Below the pieces are notes generated by a model. That model had not been told where the DNA came from and did not search any database. It saw nothing but the letters and a program-made list of their open reading frames with translations. 64,000 bases of DNA from Lachnospiraceae bacterium. GTDB taxonomy: Bacteria > Bacillota > Clostridia > Lachnospirales > Lachnospiraceae. Shown piece after piece: positions 8,538 to 18,010 of this stretch. The first letter of the stretch is position 1, and every line of letters starts with the position of its first letter. The stretch lies in NCBI GenBank assembly GCA_022792335.1, contig JAAWAV010000026.1, positions 1 to 64,000 on the forward strand. Direction: 5' to 3'. Both the position numbers and the translations under genes were made by a program.

Positions 8538-8846
8538 CTATTTCTCAGAAGCCTCCTCAAAAGCGTTTTCATCAGCTTTGGAAATACTTTCGGATTCTTC
8601 CGCAGCATCGTCGTCATCAAAGAAATCGTCGTCGAAATCGTCCTCAAAGTCCTCTTCAAAATCTTCCAAGTAATCCGGTGTGAAGAAACGATATACGGCG
8701 TATGCAATGCCGGCCACTGCAGCGACTGCACCGATGATGGCCAGAACCCAAAGCACTCGACTCTTTTTTTCCTCCTGCTTCTCGCCCTTGCGGATTAACT
8801 CATTCAGTTTGCTCGTGCTTAAGATTTCTTCCAACTTTTTATTCAT
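8538..8846 (-). CDS. small membrane protein with acidic C-terminal tail, function unknown
   Basis: 102 residues from the ATG at 8846 (MNKKLEEIL), preceded by AAGGA; an upstream TTG at 8867 would add seven residues and has a worse site. There is an N-terminal charged helix (EEILSTSKLNELIRKG), one membrane span (VLWVLAIIGAVAAVAGIAYAV, about 37-57), then a very acidic tail rich in Asp/Glu/Phe. I do not recognise a function. A TATAAT-like box read on the minus strand lies at 8888-8893. It is divergent from the lipoprotein gene at 9055. Confidence 0.75.
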   Translation of the reverse strand: MNKKLEEILSTSKLNELIRKGEKQEEKKSRVLWVLAIIGAVAAVAGIAYAVYRFFTPDYLEDFEEDFEDDFDDDFFDDDDAAEESESISKADENAFEEASEK

Positions 8847-8991
8847 AACCACACGTCCTTTCTGCAAAAACTTTACATTTTGCAGTTATTATATCACTAA
8901 TCGCTCGATTTTACTATCGAAATTTTCCAAATTATAATAATTTTATAATTCTAAAAAGTTGGGTGAGGGTCGACCTAAGGAGGAAAACATA

Positions 8992-9019
8992 TTGACTTTT
9001 TCGGTAAAGGGATTATAAT
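8992..9019 (+). promoter_or_regulatory. sigma-A type promoter of the lipoprotein gene
   Basis: TTGACT (8992-8997), 16-base spacer, TATAAT (9014-9019), about 35 bases before the start at 9055. Confidence 0.75.
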
Positions 9020-9054
9020 GATATCGGAAAAGCAAATTCAAAAGGAGTGACGAA

Positions 9055-9597
9055 ATGGTAAGAAAGAATGTGAAACTGGCAGTATGCGTGTTTCTGGCTT
9101 TTCTGATGATGGCTCTGGCCGCGTGTGGAAGCAAAAGCAAAGAAAGTGCGGGAAAGTCAACGGAGAAAGCAGAGACGAAGGAAGAGAACGGGACGGCTCA
9201 GGAAACACAGGCAAAAGAAACAAAAGCGGAAGAGACAAAAGACGAAGGGAATACGGAAAGTAACGGAAAATATGCTACTGTCGCAGATTTTGCAAATTCT
9301 GCGGAAGTTCAGAAAGAATTGGAAGCTCAAAAGAAGAGCTTAAGCGGTTCCGGTATGGACATTACGATTACTGGCGAAGAGAATAAATTAATTTATACTT
9401 TTATTTATGAAGAGCTGGAGAACCAGGAAGGAATGGCAGAAGCATTGGAGCAGGGGATGGAGGCGGAGAAAGCTACTTTTGTCAATGTGGCGAAGTCCAT
9501 CAAGCTTGCCGTAGATACAGACAATCCGGTGGTGGTTGTTCGTTATGTGGACGCCAAGGGAGAAGAAATTTATTCAGCGGAATTTACTGCAGATTAA
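9055..9597 (+). CDS. secreted lipoprotein, DUF4854-like
   Basis: 180 residues. A lipoprotein signal (MVRKNVKLAVCVFLAFLMM then ALAACGSK) puts the lipidated cysteine near residue 24. A long Lys/Glu/Thr spacer (about 27-65) precedes a compact domain beginning YATVADFANSAEVQKELEAQ and ending EIYSAEFTAD. The domain looks like DUF4854, common as single-copy lipoproteins in Clostridia; function unknown. AAAGGAGTG precedes ATG, it has its own promoter at 8992, and a strong terminator follows at 9684. Confidence 0.85.
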   Translation: MVRKNVKLAVCVFLAFLMMALAACGSKSKESAGKSTEKAETKEENGTAQETQAKETKAEETKDEGNTESNGKYATVADFANSAEVQKELEAQKKSLSGSGMDITITGEENKLIYTFIYEELENQEGMAEALEQGMEAEKATFVNVAKSIKLAVDTDNPVVVVRYVDAKGEEIYSAEFTAD

Positions 9598-9683
9598 ATG
9601 AAAGGTAAAAAAGATTTAAAAGGCAAAAAAGATATGTGAGGGAAACCAATACATAAGAGGCGGGAACGGGAAGCCGGGAACGC

Positions 9684-9729
9684 AAAACACAGGTCGGAAC
9701 CGATGGGAAAGGTTCCGGCCTGTGTTTTA
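9684..9729 (+). terminator. strong intrinsic terminator after the lipoprotein gene
   Basis: AAAACACAGG-T-CGGAACC pairs with GGTTCCG-G-CCTGTGTTTT around GATGGGAAA. The A-run before and T-run after make it usable in both directions, which suits the convergent symporter gene ending at 9826. Confidence 0.88.
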
Positions 9730-9825
9730 TATACCGAGGTATAGAAAGAACTCGCTGCTTGGGGCCGCCCGCGCCTCCCGGAATAAAGGGAAGAAAGCGT
9801 TCCCAACCCCACGAAGAGCAGAAAT

Positions 9826-11610
9826 TTATTTGATTGGATCGTAATACTGAGACTCATAGTATTTGTAAAGAGCCTTGTACTCTTCCGTTGCCCCGCGGTG
9901 CATGATTTTCTGGAACTCGTGAGAATCGAAATTCTTGGTATTGCTCAGTTTTTCGATGATATGTAGGGCCACATTGGAGCAGTGATCGGAGATCCGCTCG
10001 GCGCTTGTCAGAAATTCTGTCAGGGAGATACCGGCCTGAACGCTGCAATTACCTTTGCTCAGACGTTCGATATGATGGACTTTAATGGTTTCCCGCAAGA
10101 CGTCGATAACCTCCTCCAGAGGTTCCACACGGTAGGCGCCGGTGAGGTCTTCATTCTGATAGGCATCCAGAGTGATAGTCAGCACATGCTTGACCGCTTC
10201 TATCACCATCCGGATTTCCTTTAACCCCTTTTTGGAGAAGGAAATTCCCTGCTCCTTGTTGAACTGACCCACTTCAGCGATGTTGACACAGTGATCACCG
10301 ATCCGCTCAAAGTCGCTGACGCAGTGGAGAAACATGGCGATTTCCCGCTGATCGGTCCGTCGGATGTGCTGGGCGCTGATACGTACCACATATTCACCCA
10401 CAGCAGTTTCACACTTGTCCAGGAAATTTTCGTTTTCATTGAGCTTTTCAAACAGCTTTTCGTCAAATTCCTGGAGGAGAGATACGGCCATATCAAAGTT
10501 TTCCTGAATCGTCTCCCCCATCTGGAGTGTGACTTTATGACACTGTTCCAGAGCCAGGGTAGGGCGATCTAAGAAGATATCGTCCAGAAGCGCCAGGCAG
10601 GAGTCGGCGCGGGAAGGCGCGTCGTCATGAAGGAGCTTTTTGGAAATGGCAACCAGTATGTTGCAAAACGGCAGAAGAACCAGACTGGTTGCAATATTAA
10701 ACAGGGTATGGAAATCAGCGATATTACCACGGGTCATGGCGCTTTCCCAGAAAGAGAAGCCCACCAGAGACTGAAAACCATAAATGCCGATCAGGAACAT
10801 AATTGCGCCGATGATGTTGATCATCAGGTGACAGACCACCACTCGTTTGGCGTTTTTGTTGGTACCGATGCTGGCGATCAGTACCGTAATGCATTTACCG
10901 ATATTCTGACCAATGATGATGGGAGCAGCCATGGAAAAAGTCACGGTTCCGGTGGATGCGATAGCCTGCAAAATACCGACAGAAGCGGAAGAACTCTGTA
11001 AGATCGCGGTGACCACGGCGCCCAAAAGGACTCCCAGAATCGGATTGCTGAACATAAAGAAGATTTCCTGGAAGGCCGGAGAATCCTTTAGCGGAGAGAG
11101 AGCCGATTCCATGGTAGTCATACCAAAAAAAAGAATACCGAAACCGATCAGCAGATGAGCGATGTTTCTGGTTTTTCTGCGTTTGCTGATGAGAATCATA
11201 AAAGAGCCGATGGCGATGACAATGGGGGCAAAAGAAGTAGGCTTGATCAGCTCAAAGATTAACTGAGAACCAGACAGATCGCCGAGACGCAAAATCTGGC
11301 CGGTAACAGTCGTACCGATGTTGGCGCCCATGATGACCGGAATGGTCTGGGCAAACTTCATGATACCGGCGTTTACAAAACCAACCAACATCACAGTCGT
11401 AGCGGCAGAACTTTGAATGATACCTGTGACCACAGCGCCCAGGGCGAGTCCCTTTAAACGATTGTTAGTCAATTTTTCCAAAGTCCTCTCAAGGCCCGCG
11501 CCTGCAATCTTCTCCAGAGAAGTACCCAGAAGGCTCATACCGTAGAGGAAGAGGCCAATGCCGCCAAGTAATGTCAAAACTGAAAAAATATTCACGTATT
11601 TTCCCCCCAT
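9826..11610 (-). CDS. Na+/phosphate symporter fused to a PhoU-like domain
   Basis: 594 residues from ATG 11610 (MGGKYVNIFSVLTLLGG), chosen over a GTG nine codons upstream because AAGGAAAG lies about 10 bases before it. Residues 1 to about 320 contain eight or more membrane spans and the NptA/PiT-B inverted repeat with two QSS motifs (TGIIQSSAATTVM and TAILQSSSASVGI) that bind sodium and phosphate. Residues from about 350 on form a cytoplasmic PhoU-like helical bundle (SDFERIGDHCVNIAE, ERISDHCSNVALHI). It imports phosphate with sodium; the PhoU part probably regulates the transporter. Its promoter is at 11685-11713. Confidence 0.92.
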   Translation of the reverse strand: MGGKYVNIFSVLTLLGGIGLFLYGMSLLGTSLEKIAGAGLERTLEKLTNNRLKGLALGAVVTGIIQSSAATTVMLVGFVNAGIMKFAQTIPVIMGANIGTTVTGQILRLGDLSGSQLIFELIKPTSFAPIVIAIGSFMILISKRRKTRNIAHLLIGFGILFFGMTTMESALSPLKDSPAFQEIFFMFSNPILGVLLGAVVTAILQSSSASVGILQAIASTGTVTFSMAAPIIIGQNIGKCITVLIASIGTNKNAKRVVVCHLMINIIGAIMFLIGIYGFQSLVGFSFWESAMTRGNIADFHTLFNIATSLVLLPFCNILVAISKKLLHDDAPSRADSCLALLDDIFLDRPTLALEQCHKVTLQMGETIQENFDMAVSLLQEFDEKLFEKLNENENFLDKCETAVGEYVVRISAQHIRRTDQREIAMFLHCVSDFERIGDHCVNIAEVGQFNKEQGISFSKKGLKEIRMVIEAVKHVLTITLDAYQNEDLTGAYRVEPLEEVIDVLRETIKVHHIERLSKGNCSVQAGISLTEFLTSAERISDHCSNVALHIIEKLSNTKNFDSHEFQKIMHRGATEEYKALYKYYESQYYDPIK

Positions 11611-11684
11611 TTCTTTTGTCTTTCCTTGAATTTTCACTGAAATCCGGGATCAATGCTCTTATCTGTCAGAAATCCCACGACTTT

Positions 11685-11713
11685 ATACTATTATAAATAT
11701 GGGAAAGCGTCAA
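11685..11713 (-). promoter_or_regulatory. promoter of the Na/phosphate symporter gene
   Basis: On the minus strand TTGACG (11713-11708), 17-base spacer, TAGTAT (11690-11685), about 75 bases before the ATG at 11610. Confidence 0.6.
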
Positions 11714-11734
11714 TACAAATTTTTGGCCTGTGAC

Positions 11735-11763
11735 TTGTTTCCTTTCCCTCAAAATGGTATACT
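11735..11763 (+). promoter_or_regulatory. promoter of the ftsK operon
   Basis: TTGTTT (11735-11740), 17-base spacer, TATACT (11758-11763), 70 bases before the GTG start of ftsK. It diverges from the symporter promoter about 20 bases away. Confidence 0.6.
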
Positions 11764-11832
11764 AAACTTTGTATGCCCCTTTGACAGGCGTCTGAAGGGG
11801 AGTGGGGAGAGAAGGAATCGGAGGAAAGAAAC

Positions 11833-14800
11833 GTGGCACAGGCTGGAAAAAAAACGCAGACACGCAGAGGAAAAACCACGGCGGGAAAGGGAAAAACGAC
11901 ATCGGGAACAAAGAGGAATACCTCCGTGAAAAAGACGCAGAGGGAAGGAATGGATCCGGCTTTAAAAAGAGAGCTGGTGATTCTTGCAGGTCTGGCGACC
12001 GCAGTGTTATTGTTTTGCAGCAATATGCATTGGTGCGGAAAGTTTGGCGAAGCGCTTTATCAGGTGATGAGAGGGACCTTTGGAGTTATCGGGTATCTTG
12101 TACCGTTTTACCTGTTTTTGATTGTCTGTTTTCTCCTGTCCAATGAAGGCAGCACCCAATCTGTTTTCCGGGTGGTAGTGTCTGTTTTGCTGTTGACTGT
12201 ATTTTGTGGAATCGCCTCTCTTTTGGCAATCAGTGAGTTTGACAGCGCCGTGACGCTAAAAGAATATTATATACAGGCTCCAAAGTCTCTGGACGGAGGT
12301 TTGCTTGGGGGGCTTTGCCTTAAAATTTTTTATCCGACCCTGGGCATGGTTGGAGCATATGTGGTGCTCATTCTCTTGGCCATGGCCGGAATTGTGGTGA
12401 CGACTCAGAAGTCTCTTTTAAATCCCATTCGAAAAGGCGGGAAAAAAGTGTACGATACGGCCAGAGAGGATCTGGTGAGACGTCATGAAATTCGGATGGA
12501 AAAAGCGGAAGAAAAGAAAAAATACCGGACGGATAAGAAAGTCAGAGGGGTATCCATGGATACGGAGATCGTGGAGGAGAGGGAACCTTTGCCAGAAACA
12601 GAGCCGGAGAAACGCAGGAAACCAGATAAAAGAAAGAATCCGGAAAAGGAAGCAGGAGAAGGGGCTGCCGACGTTTTTACCGGAGAGATTCACGGGATGA
12701 GAGGGGCCTATCTGGCAGGAAACGAGGAAGCTGGATACGGACAAGAACCGGAGTCTGATGGAGAAATGCCCTATGAAGAAGAGAACGTATATATAGAAGA
12801 AACCGGACCATTGAAGGCAAACCGGATCAAAAGTACTTTGTCGGAACTGGACGCCATGACGGCAAAGAACCAGGAAGAGGAGGAATTTGAGCCGGACATT
12901 CCACTTTACCAGCTTCCGACTGTAGAGGAGGAGCGGTTTTCTGTGGAGGAATCTGCTCCGCCCTGGCAAGAACATGCGGCAAAACAGAAATCAGATTTCC
13001 ACCACAAGGAGCCTGGAGCGGAAACGAATTTACCTTGGAAGGAAGATGGAACAGGGGCGGAGACAGAGCGATCCTGGAAGGAACCTGGAACAGGGCAGGG
13101 CTCTGGCTTCTTCCAGGAAACAGCGGAAAAAGAAATCACCAGGAGTGACGAGGAGGCTTCCGATGAGGTACGGCGGATCGTAACGGCAGGAGGAAAGGTG
13201 TTCGAGGTAGAACAGGATCCGACAGAGCCAGATCCCATTGCGACAAAACGGGCGAGAGCCATGGAAAAAGAACCGGCCGGGAAAAACGCTACGGAGGGGG
13301 CTTCCGTTAGAGGGGAATCCATTTTCCGGTCAGAAGGAAGCGGACGAGGAAGCTCCGGGAGTGTTCGGTTTTCAGATCATCCCTCGGCGGATAGAAGCGC
13401 CCGGCCGGAAGAAAAAAATATGGGAGACGAAAGACGACAGCAGGCCTTCTCGCGTCCGGAGACGCTTAAGCGTCCGCCAAAGCCTTATGTCAAGCCGCCC
13501 ATGACTCTGCTCAAACAGGGAGATCAGAAGGTGAAAAACAGGGATGCAGAGCTGAAAGAAACAGCCATTAAGCTTCAGCAGACGCTTCGAAATTTCGGCG
13601 TGGGCGTTACTGTGACACACATCAGTTGCGGACCGTCTGTGACCAGATACGAGCTGACGCCGGAGCAAGGAGTCAAGGTCAGCAGGATTGTGTCGCTGAC
13701 GGACGATATTAAACTGAATCTGGCAGCGGCGGATATCCGAATTGAAGCGCCTATTCCCGGTAAATCGGCAGTGGGCATTGAAGTACCCAACCGGGAGAAC
13801 ATGACTGTGGCTTTCCGGGATGTCATTGAGTCGGAGGAGTTTCAGAAGTTTCCGTCGAAGCTGGCCTTTGCCGTTGGGCGGGATATCGCCGGACAGACAG
13901 TTGTGACTGATATGGCAAAGATGCCCCATCTTTTGATTGCAGGGGCCACAGGTTCAGGAAAATCTGTCTGTATCAATACTCTGATTATGAGCATTCTCTA
14001 CAAGGCGGAGCCATCAGAAGTCAAACTGATTATGATTGATCCCAAGGTGGTGGAGCTAAGCATTTATAACGGTATTCCTCATCTGATGATTCCGGTGGTG
14101 ACAGATCCGAAAAAGGCGGCAGGCGCTTTAAACTGGGCTGTGGCAGAGATGACAGACCGTTATAAAAAATTTGCCCAGTTCAATGTCCGCGATTTGAAGG
14201 GATACAATGAAAAATTAAAAAGTGAGGCTTCGGACGGAGAAGAGACTGTGCCCCTGCCCCATGTGGTGATCATTGTGGACGAGCTTTCTGACCTGATGAT
14301 GGTGTCGCCGGGAGAGGTGGAGGACGCCATCTGCCGGCTGGCTCAGATGGCAAGAGCGGCGGGGATTCATCTGGTGCTTGCCACACAACGTCCTTCCGTC
14401 AATGTCATTACAGGCCTGATTAAAGCCAACGTACCGTCCAGAATTGCTTTTTCCGTGTCCTCGGGAGTGGATTCCAGGACCATCATTGATATGAACGGGG
14501 CAGAAAAGCTTTTGGGAAAGGGAGACATGCTCTTTTATCCCTCCGGTTATCAGAAGCCGGTCCGGGTGCAGGGGGCTTTTGTGTCTGACGGCGAAGTCTC
14601 AAAAGTAGTGGAATTTCTGGCAGAGAATGCGGAGACGGACTATAGCCAGGATGTGGAGAACCGCGTCAATGCTTCTTCCGGCTACGAAGGAGCTGGAGGC
14701 GCCGGAGAGCGGGACCCCTATTTTGCCGATGCGGGCCGCTTCCTGATCGAAAAGGAAAAGGGATCGATCGGAATGCTTCAGAGGGCCTTTAAGGTGGGAT

Positions 14801-14928
14801 TTAACCGGGCGGCCCGGATTATGGATCAGCTTGCACAGGCCGGAGTGGTGGGCGAGGAAGAGGGAACCAAACCCAGAAAAGTACTGATGAGCCTGGAAGA
14901 GTTTGAAGAGCTTCTGGAATATCCATGA
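11833..14928 (+). CDS. ftsK: DNA translocase FtsK/SpoIIIE
   Basis: 1031 residues starting at GTG 11833 after GGAGG. A basic N-terminus (1-50) is followed by about four membrane spans (50-200), a long acidic/low-complexity linker (about 200-560), then the motor: alpha/beta domains with [16 protein letters not shown], Walker A GATGSGKS (about 703-710), Walker [15 protein letters not shown] (about 814), and the C-terminal winged-helix gamma domain (last 65 residues, [25 protein letters not shown]) that reads polar KOPS/SRS-like sites. It pumps chromosome ends through the division septum and, in spore formers, into the prespore. It leads the run to murE/murF/priA. Confidence 0.95.
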   Translation: MAQAGKKTQTRRGKTTAGKGKTTSGTKRNTSVKKTQREGMDPALKRELVILAGLATAVLLFCSNMHWCGKFGEALYQVMRGTFGVIGYLVPFYLFLIVCFLLSNEGSTQSVFRVVVSVLLLTVFCGIASLLAISEFDSAVTLKEYYIQAPKSLDGGLLGGLCLKIFYPTLGMVGAYVVLILLAMAGIVVTTQKSLLNPIRKGGKKVYDTAREDLVRRHEIRMEKAEEKKKYRTDKKVRGVSMDTEIVEEREPLPETEPEKRRKPDKRKNPEKEAGEGAADVFTGEIHGMRGAYLAGNEEAGYGQEPESDGEMPYEEENVYIEETGPLKANRIKSTLSELDAMTAKNQEEEEFEPDIPLYQLPTVEEERFSVEESAPPWQEHAAKQKSDFHHKEPGAETNLPWKEDGTGAETERSWKEPGTGQGSGFFQETAEKEITRSDEEASDEVRRIVTAGGKVFEVEQDPTEPDPIATKRARAMEKEPAGKNATEGASVRGESIFRSEGSGRGSSGSVRFSDHPSADRSARPEEKNMGDERRQQAFSRPETLKRPPKPYVKPPMTLLKQGDQKVKNRDAELKETAIKLQQTLRNFGVGVTVTHISCGPSVTRYELTPEQGVKVSRIVSLTDDIKLNLAAADIRIEAPIPGKSAVGIEVPNRENMTVAFRDVIESEEFQKFPSKLAFAVGRDIAGQTVVTDMAKMPHLLIAGATGSGKSVCINTLIMSILYKAEPSEVKLIMIDPKVVELSIYNGIPHLMIPVVTDPKKAAGALNWAVAEMTDRYKKFAQFNVRDLKGYNEKLKSEASDGEETVPLPHVVIIVDELSDLMMVSPGEVEDAICRLAQMARAAGIHLVLATQRPSVNVITGLIKANVPSRIAFSVSSGVDSRTIIDMNGAEKLLGKGDMLFYPSGYQKPVRVQGAFVSDGEVSKVVEFLAENAETDYSQDVENRVNASSGYEGAGGAGERDPYFADAGRFLIEKEKGSIGMLQRAFKVGFNRAARIMDQLAQAGVVGEEEGTKPRKVLMSLEEFEELLEYP

Positions 14929-15019
14929 ATATCCGGAGATTCCAGGCACAGAAGCTTCTTGTCATTGAAGAATGCTTTCGCATAGGATAAAGGAAGAGAG
15001 ATTTTATGCGGAGAAATTC

Positions 15020-16579
15020 ATGATAGTAAGCGGTTTGTTATCTCATGTGGGATATATCAGACTCCGGGGGAATGCCCGGACAGAGGTAACGGGAATTACC
15101 TGTGATTCCAGGGAAGTCAGTCAGGGAAGCCTGTTTGTCTGTCTGCCCGGTTGTAAACAGGACGGCCATATATTTGCGGCTGAAGCCATAGAAAGGGGAG
15201 CTTCCGCAGTGGTGATGGAAGAGGGAAATCCGGAGGCAGAAAGGCTGGAAAAACAGTTTTCAACCATGTCGAAAGCGCATGAAGAGACCGCCCTGATACT
15301 GGTTGCCTCCACAAGAAAGGTTTTTTCCCCTCTGGCGGCCGCTTTTTACGGGTACCCTTTACGATCTTTGATATCGGTTGCCGTGACCGGAACAAAGGGA
15401 AAGACGACGACGGCTTATATGCTCCGGGGGATTCTGGAAGAAGCCGGCTATCAGACAGGTCTGATTGGTACCAACGGGGCTTTCCTGGGAGAAAGACGAC
15501 TCCCGATTTCTCATACGACTCCGGAGGCCCATGAACTGCAGCGTATTCTTCGGGAGATGAAAGACTCCGGTTGTACCCATGTGGTTATGGAGGTATCCTC
15601 TCAGGGGATCAAAATGGAACGAGTGGCGGATCTCCATTTTAACTGCGGCATTTTTACCAACCTTTCTCCGGACCATATCGGACCGGGAGAGCATGAAAAT
15701 TTTGAGGATTATCTGTACCAGAAAAGCCGTCTGTTTTTAAACTGTGATGTGGGGATTATCAACCGGGATGACAAATGGGCGAAGGATGTGACTGGGAAAG
15801 CCTCCTGTCGTCTGGTGACTTACGGGCTTTCAGAAGGAGACTACTGGGCGGAACATCCGGTTTGCTATAAAGACAGCAAGATGTTAGGCTGTGAATACCA
15901 GCTCCGTTCGACAAGTTTAGATCAGGACTTGGATGCAAAGGAGAGTACGGGAGAACAGGCAGATTCAGAAACTATTTTTCTGCCGCTTCCGGGAGAGTAT
16001 AATATCAGAAACAGTCTGGCGGCCATTGGCGCGGCAAAAGAACTTGGAGTATCTTTCCGAATGGCAGCAAAGGCGCTCAGTCAGGTGAAGGTGCCGGGAC
16101 GCATGGAGGTGGTTTCCGGAACCAATCACCTGTGGATCCTTGTAGACTATGCTCACAACGAGGACAGTATGGAAAACCTTCTGAAAACCCTGAAGTCCTA
16201 TGAGCCGCGCCGCCTTCTGTGCGTATTCGGCTGTGGAGGAAACCGTTCCGTGCTCAGACGCACCGGAATGGGGCGGGCTGCCGGGGCTTTGGCAGATATT
16301 TCTGTGGCAACAGAGGACAATTCCAGATATGAGCCGCTGGAGGAGATTCTTTCGGCCATTGTAGAGGGGCTTAAAGAAGGGATTCAAAAAAGCGGGGGAA
16401 CTTATGTGGTCATTCCTGACAGACGGGAAGCCATCGGCTATGCCATCCGCCACGGAAAAATGGGCGATATCATTGCCATCATTGGAAAAGGACATGAGGA
16501 ATATCAGGAAACAAATGGGCGTCGGATTCCTTTTTCCGACAGGGAAGAAGCGAAGCGCGCATTATTAACCTATAAATGA
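15020..16579 (+). CDS. murE: UDP-MurNAc-tripeptide synthetase, MurE-like
   Basis: 519 residues from ATG 15020 (MIVSGLLSHVGYIRL), with CGGAG six bases upstream; an ATG 16 codons earlier lacks a comparable site. Mur ligase with N-terminal domain DSREVSQGSLFVCLPG, ATP loop GTKGKTTT, TTPEAHELQ and C-terminal domain DYAHNEDSMENLL. It adds the third stem-peptide residue in the cytoplasm. The third-residue selectivity motif reads DNSR rather than the DNPR of proven diaminopimelate-adding enzymes, so substrate is uncertain. It is followed 11 bases later by murF. Confidence 0.88.
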   Translation: MIVSGLLSHVGYIRLRGNARTEVTGITCDSREVSQGSLFVCLPGCKQDGHIFAAEAIERGASAVVMEEGNPEAERLEKQFSTMSKAHEETALILVASTRKVFSPLAAAFYGYPLRSLISVAVTGTKGKTTTAYMLRGILEEAGYQTGLIGTNGAFLGERRLPISHTTPEAHELQRILREMKDSGCTHVVMEVSSQGIKMERVADLHFNCGIFTNLSPDHIGPGEHENFEDYLYQKSRLFLNCDVGIINRDDKWAKDVTGKASCRLVTYGLSEGDYWAEHPVCYKDSKMLGCEYQLRSTSLDQDLDAKESTGEQADSETIFLPLPGEYNIRNSLAAIGAAKELGVSFRMAAKALSQVKVPGRMEVVSGTNHLWILVDYAHNEDSMENLLKTLKSYEPRRLLCVFGCGGNRSVLRRTGMGRAAGALADISVATEDNSRYEPLEEILSAIVEGLKEGIQKSGGTYVVIPDRREAIGYAIRHGKMGDIIAIIGKGHEEYQETNGRRIPFSDREEAKRALLTYK

Positions 16580-16590
16580 GAGGATAAAGT

Positions 16591-17979
16591 ATGGAACGAA
16601 CAACAGTCAGGGATATCGTACGGGCATCAGGCGGGAAGCTTTTGAAAGGGGACTTGGATACTCCCTTAAAAAATGTCAGTATCGATTCTAGGGTTATGAA
16701 AGGTCAGGATTTGTTTGTGCCTCTTATCGGAGAACGTTCGGACGCCCATGATTATTTGGCTCAGGCAATAGAAAACGGCGCGGCCGCCGTGCTCTGTTCC
16801 AGGGAAATGGATCCGCTTTCTGGCGTCGCCTGGATTCAGGTAGAAGATACTTTGAAGGCATTGCAGGCAGTGGGAGGGGACTATAGGGAGCGGATGGGGA
16901 TTCCGGTCATTGGTATTACCGGAAGTGTGGGAAAAACCACGACAAGAGAAATGACGGCCACAGCGCTTGGAGCAGGTTTTCAGGTTTTTAAGACTTCCCG
17001 GAATTTTAACAGTGACATCGGCCTGCCTGTCACCATGACGGAAATAAAAGAAAACGATGAACTGGCGGTTCTGGAAATGGGGATGGGCAATTTCGGCGAG
17101 ATGGAACTTCTCTCTTCCCTGGCGAAGCCACAGATGGCTATTATTACCAATATCGGGGTAGCTCACATTGAGCAGTTTGGAACCAGGGAAAACATCTTCA
17201 GGGAGAAGCTTAAAATCGCCTCTTCGATGACCTCCAGGGGCACCTTGATTTTAAACGGCGACGACGAATATCTGAGAACTGTACCAAAGGATGAAAAAAT
17301 CAGACAGCTTTTTTATGGATTTGGGGAAAACTGTCAGTTTCGGGCACAAGAGGTGCAAGACACCATGTCGGGGACGACCTTTGTAGCCGTAAACGGGGAG
17401 GAGAGAGTCAAAGTCCATCTTCCTGTCATAGGGCGGCATATGGTGATGAATGCACTTGCGGCTCTGGCGGCGGCCTCGCTTCAGGGGATTTCCATGGAAA
17501 AGGCGGCCGAGGCTCTGGCAGGGTTTTCCGGTTTTCAAAACCGCCAGCAAATTTACCGGTTTTCTGACTTTTGCATGATTGACGATACGTATAATGCGAG
17601 CCCTGATTCCATGAAAGCGTCCCTGAAAGTGCTTGACAGTATGGAAACTGCCGGAAAGAAAATAGCCGTCTTGGCGGATATGCTGGAACTGGGAGAGGAA
17701 AGCCGAAGCTTCCACCGGGAGGTGGGAAGGTTTGCGGCGGGGCTTTCCGTAGACAGTCTTGTCTGTATCGGAGAGCTGGCAGAAGAGATCGGGAAAAGTT
17801 TTCTGGAGAAAAGGCAGGTCGACGCCGGAGGGGAAAAGCCGGAAGTCCATTTTTTTATTTCGGGGACAGAGGCCGTTCCTTTTTTGAAAACACAGACAGG
17901 AGACGGGAATCTTCTGCTTTTTAAAGGTTCCAATGGCATGAAGCTTTCAGCAGTGACGGAGGCTTTGAGAGAACAGTAG
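16591..17979 (+). CDS. murF: UDP-MurNAc-tripeptide-D-Ala-D-Ala ligase MurF
   Basis: 462 residues. N-terminal DSRVMKGQDLFVPLIGERSDAHD, ATP loop GITGSVGKTTTREM, central NFNSDIGLPVTM and the ligase motif DDTYNASPDSMKASL identify MurF, which adds D-Ala-D-Ala to the UDP-MurNAc tripeptide and finishes the cytoplasmic peptidoglycan precursor. A GAGGAT site lies before ATG. It sits between murE and priA in a tight same-strand run. Usual family length, no visible defects. Confidence 0.95.
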   Translation: MERTTVRDIVRASGGKLLKGDLDTPLKNVSIDSRVMKGQDLFVPLIGERSDAHDYLAQAIENGAAAVLCSREMDPLSGVAWIQVEDTLKALQAVGGDYRERMGIPVIGITGSVGKTTTREMTATALGAGFQVFKTSRNFNSDIGLPVTMTEIKENDELAVLEMGMGNFGEMELLSSLAKPQMAIITNIGVAHIEQFGTRENIFREKLKIASSMTSRGTLILNGDDEYLRTVPKDEKIRQLFYGFGENCQFRAQEVQDTMSGTTFVAVNGEERVKVHLPVIGRHMVMNALAALAAASLQGISMEKAAEALAGFSGFQNRQQIYRFSDFCMIDDTYNASPDSMKASLKVLDSMETAGKKIAVLADMLELGEESRSFHREVGRFAAGLSVDSLVCIGELAEEIGKSFLEKRQVDAGGEKPEVHFFISGTEAVPFLKTQTGDGNLLLFKGSNGMKLSAVTEALREQ

Positions 17980-18010
17980 AAATTCTTTTACGGAAAGAGA
18001 ATAAAAATAC

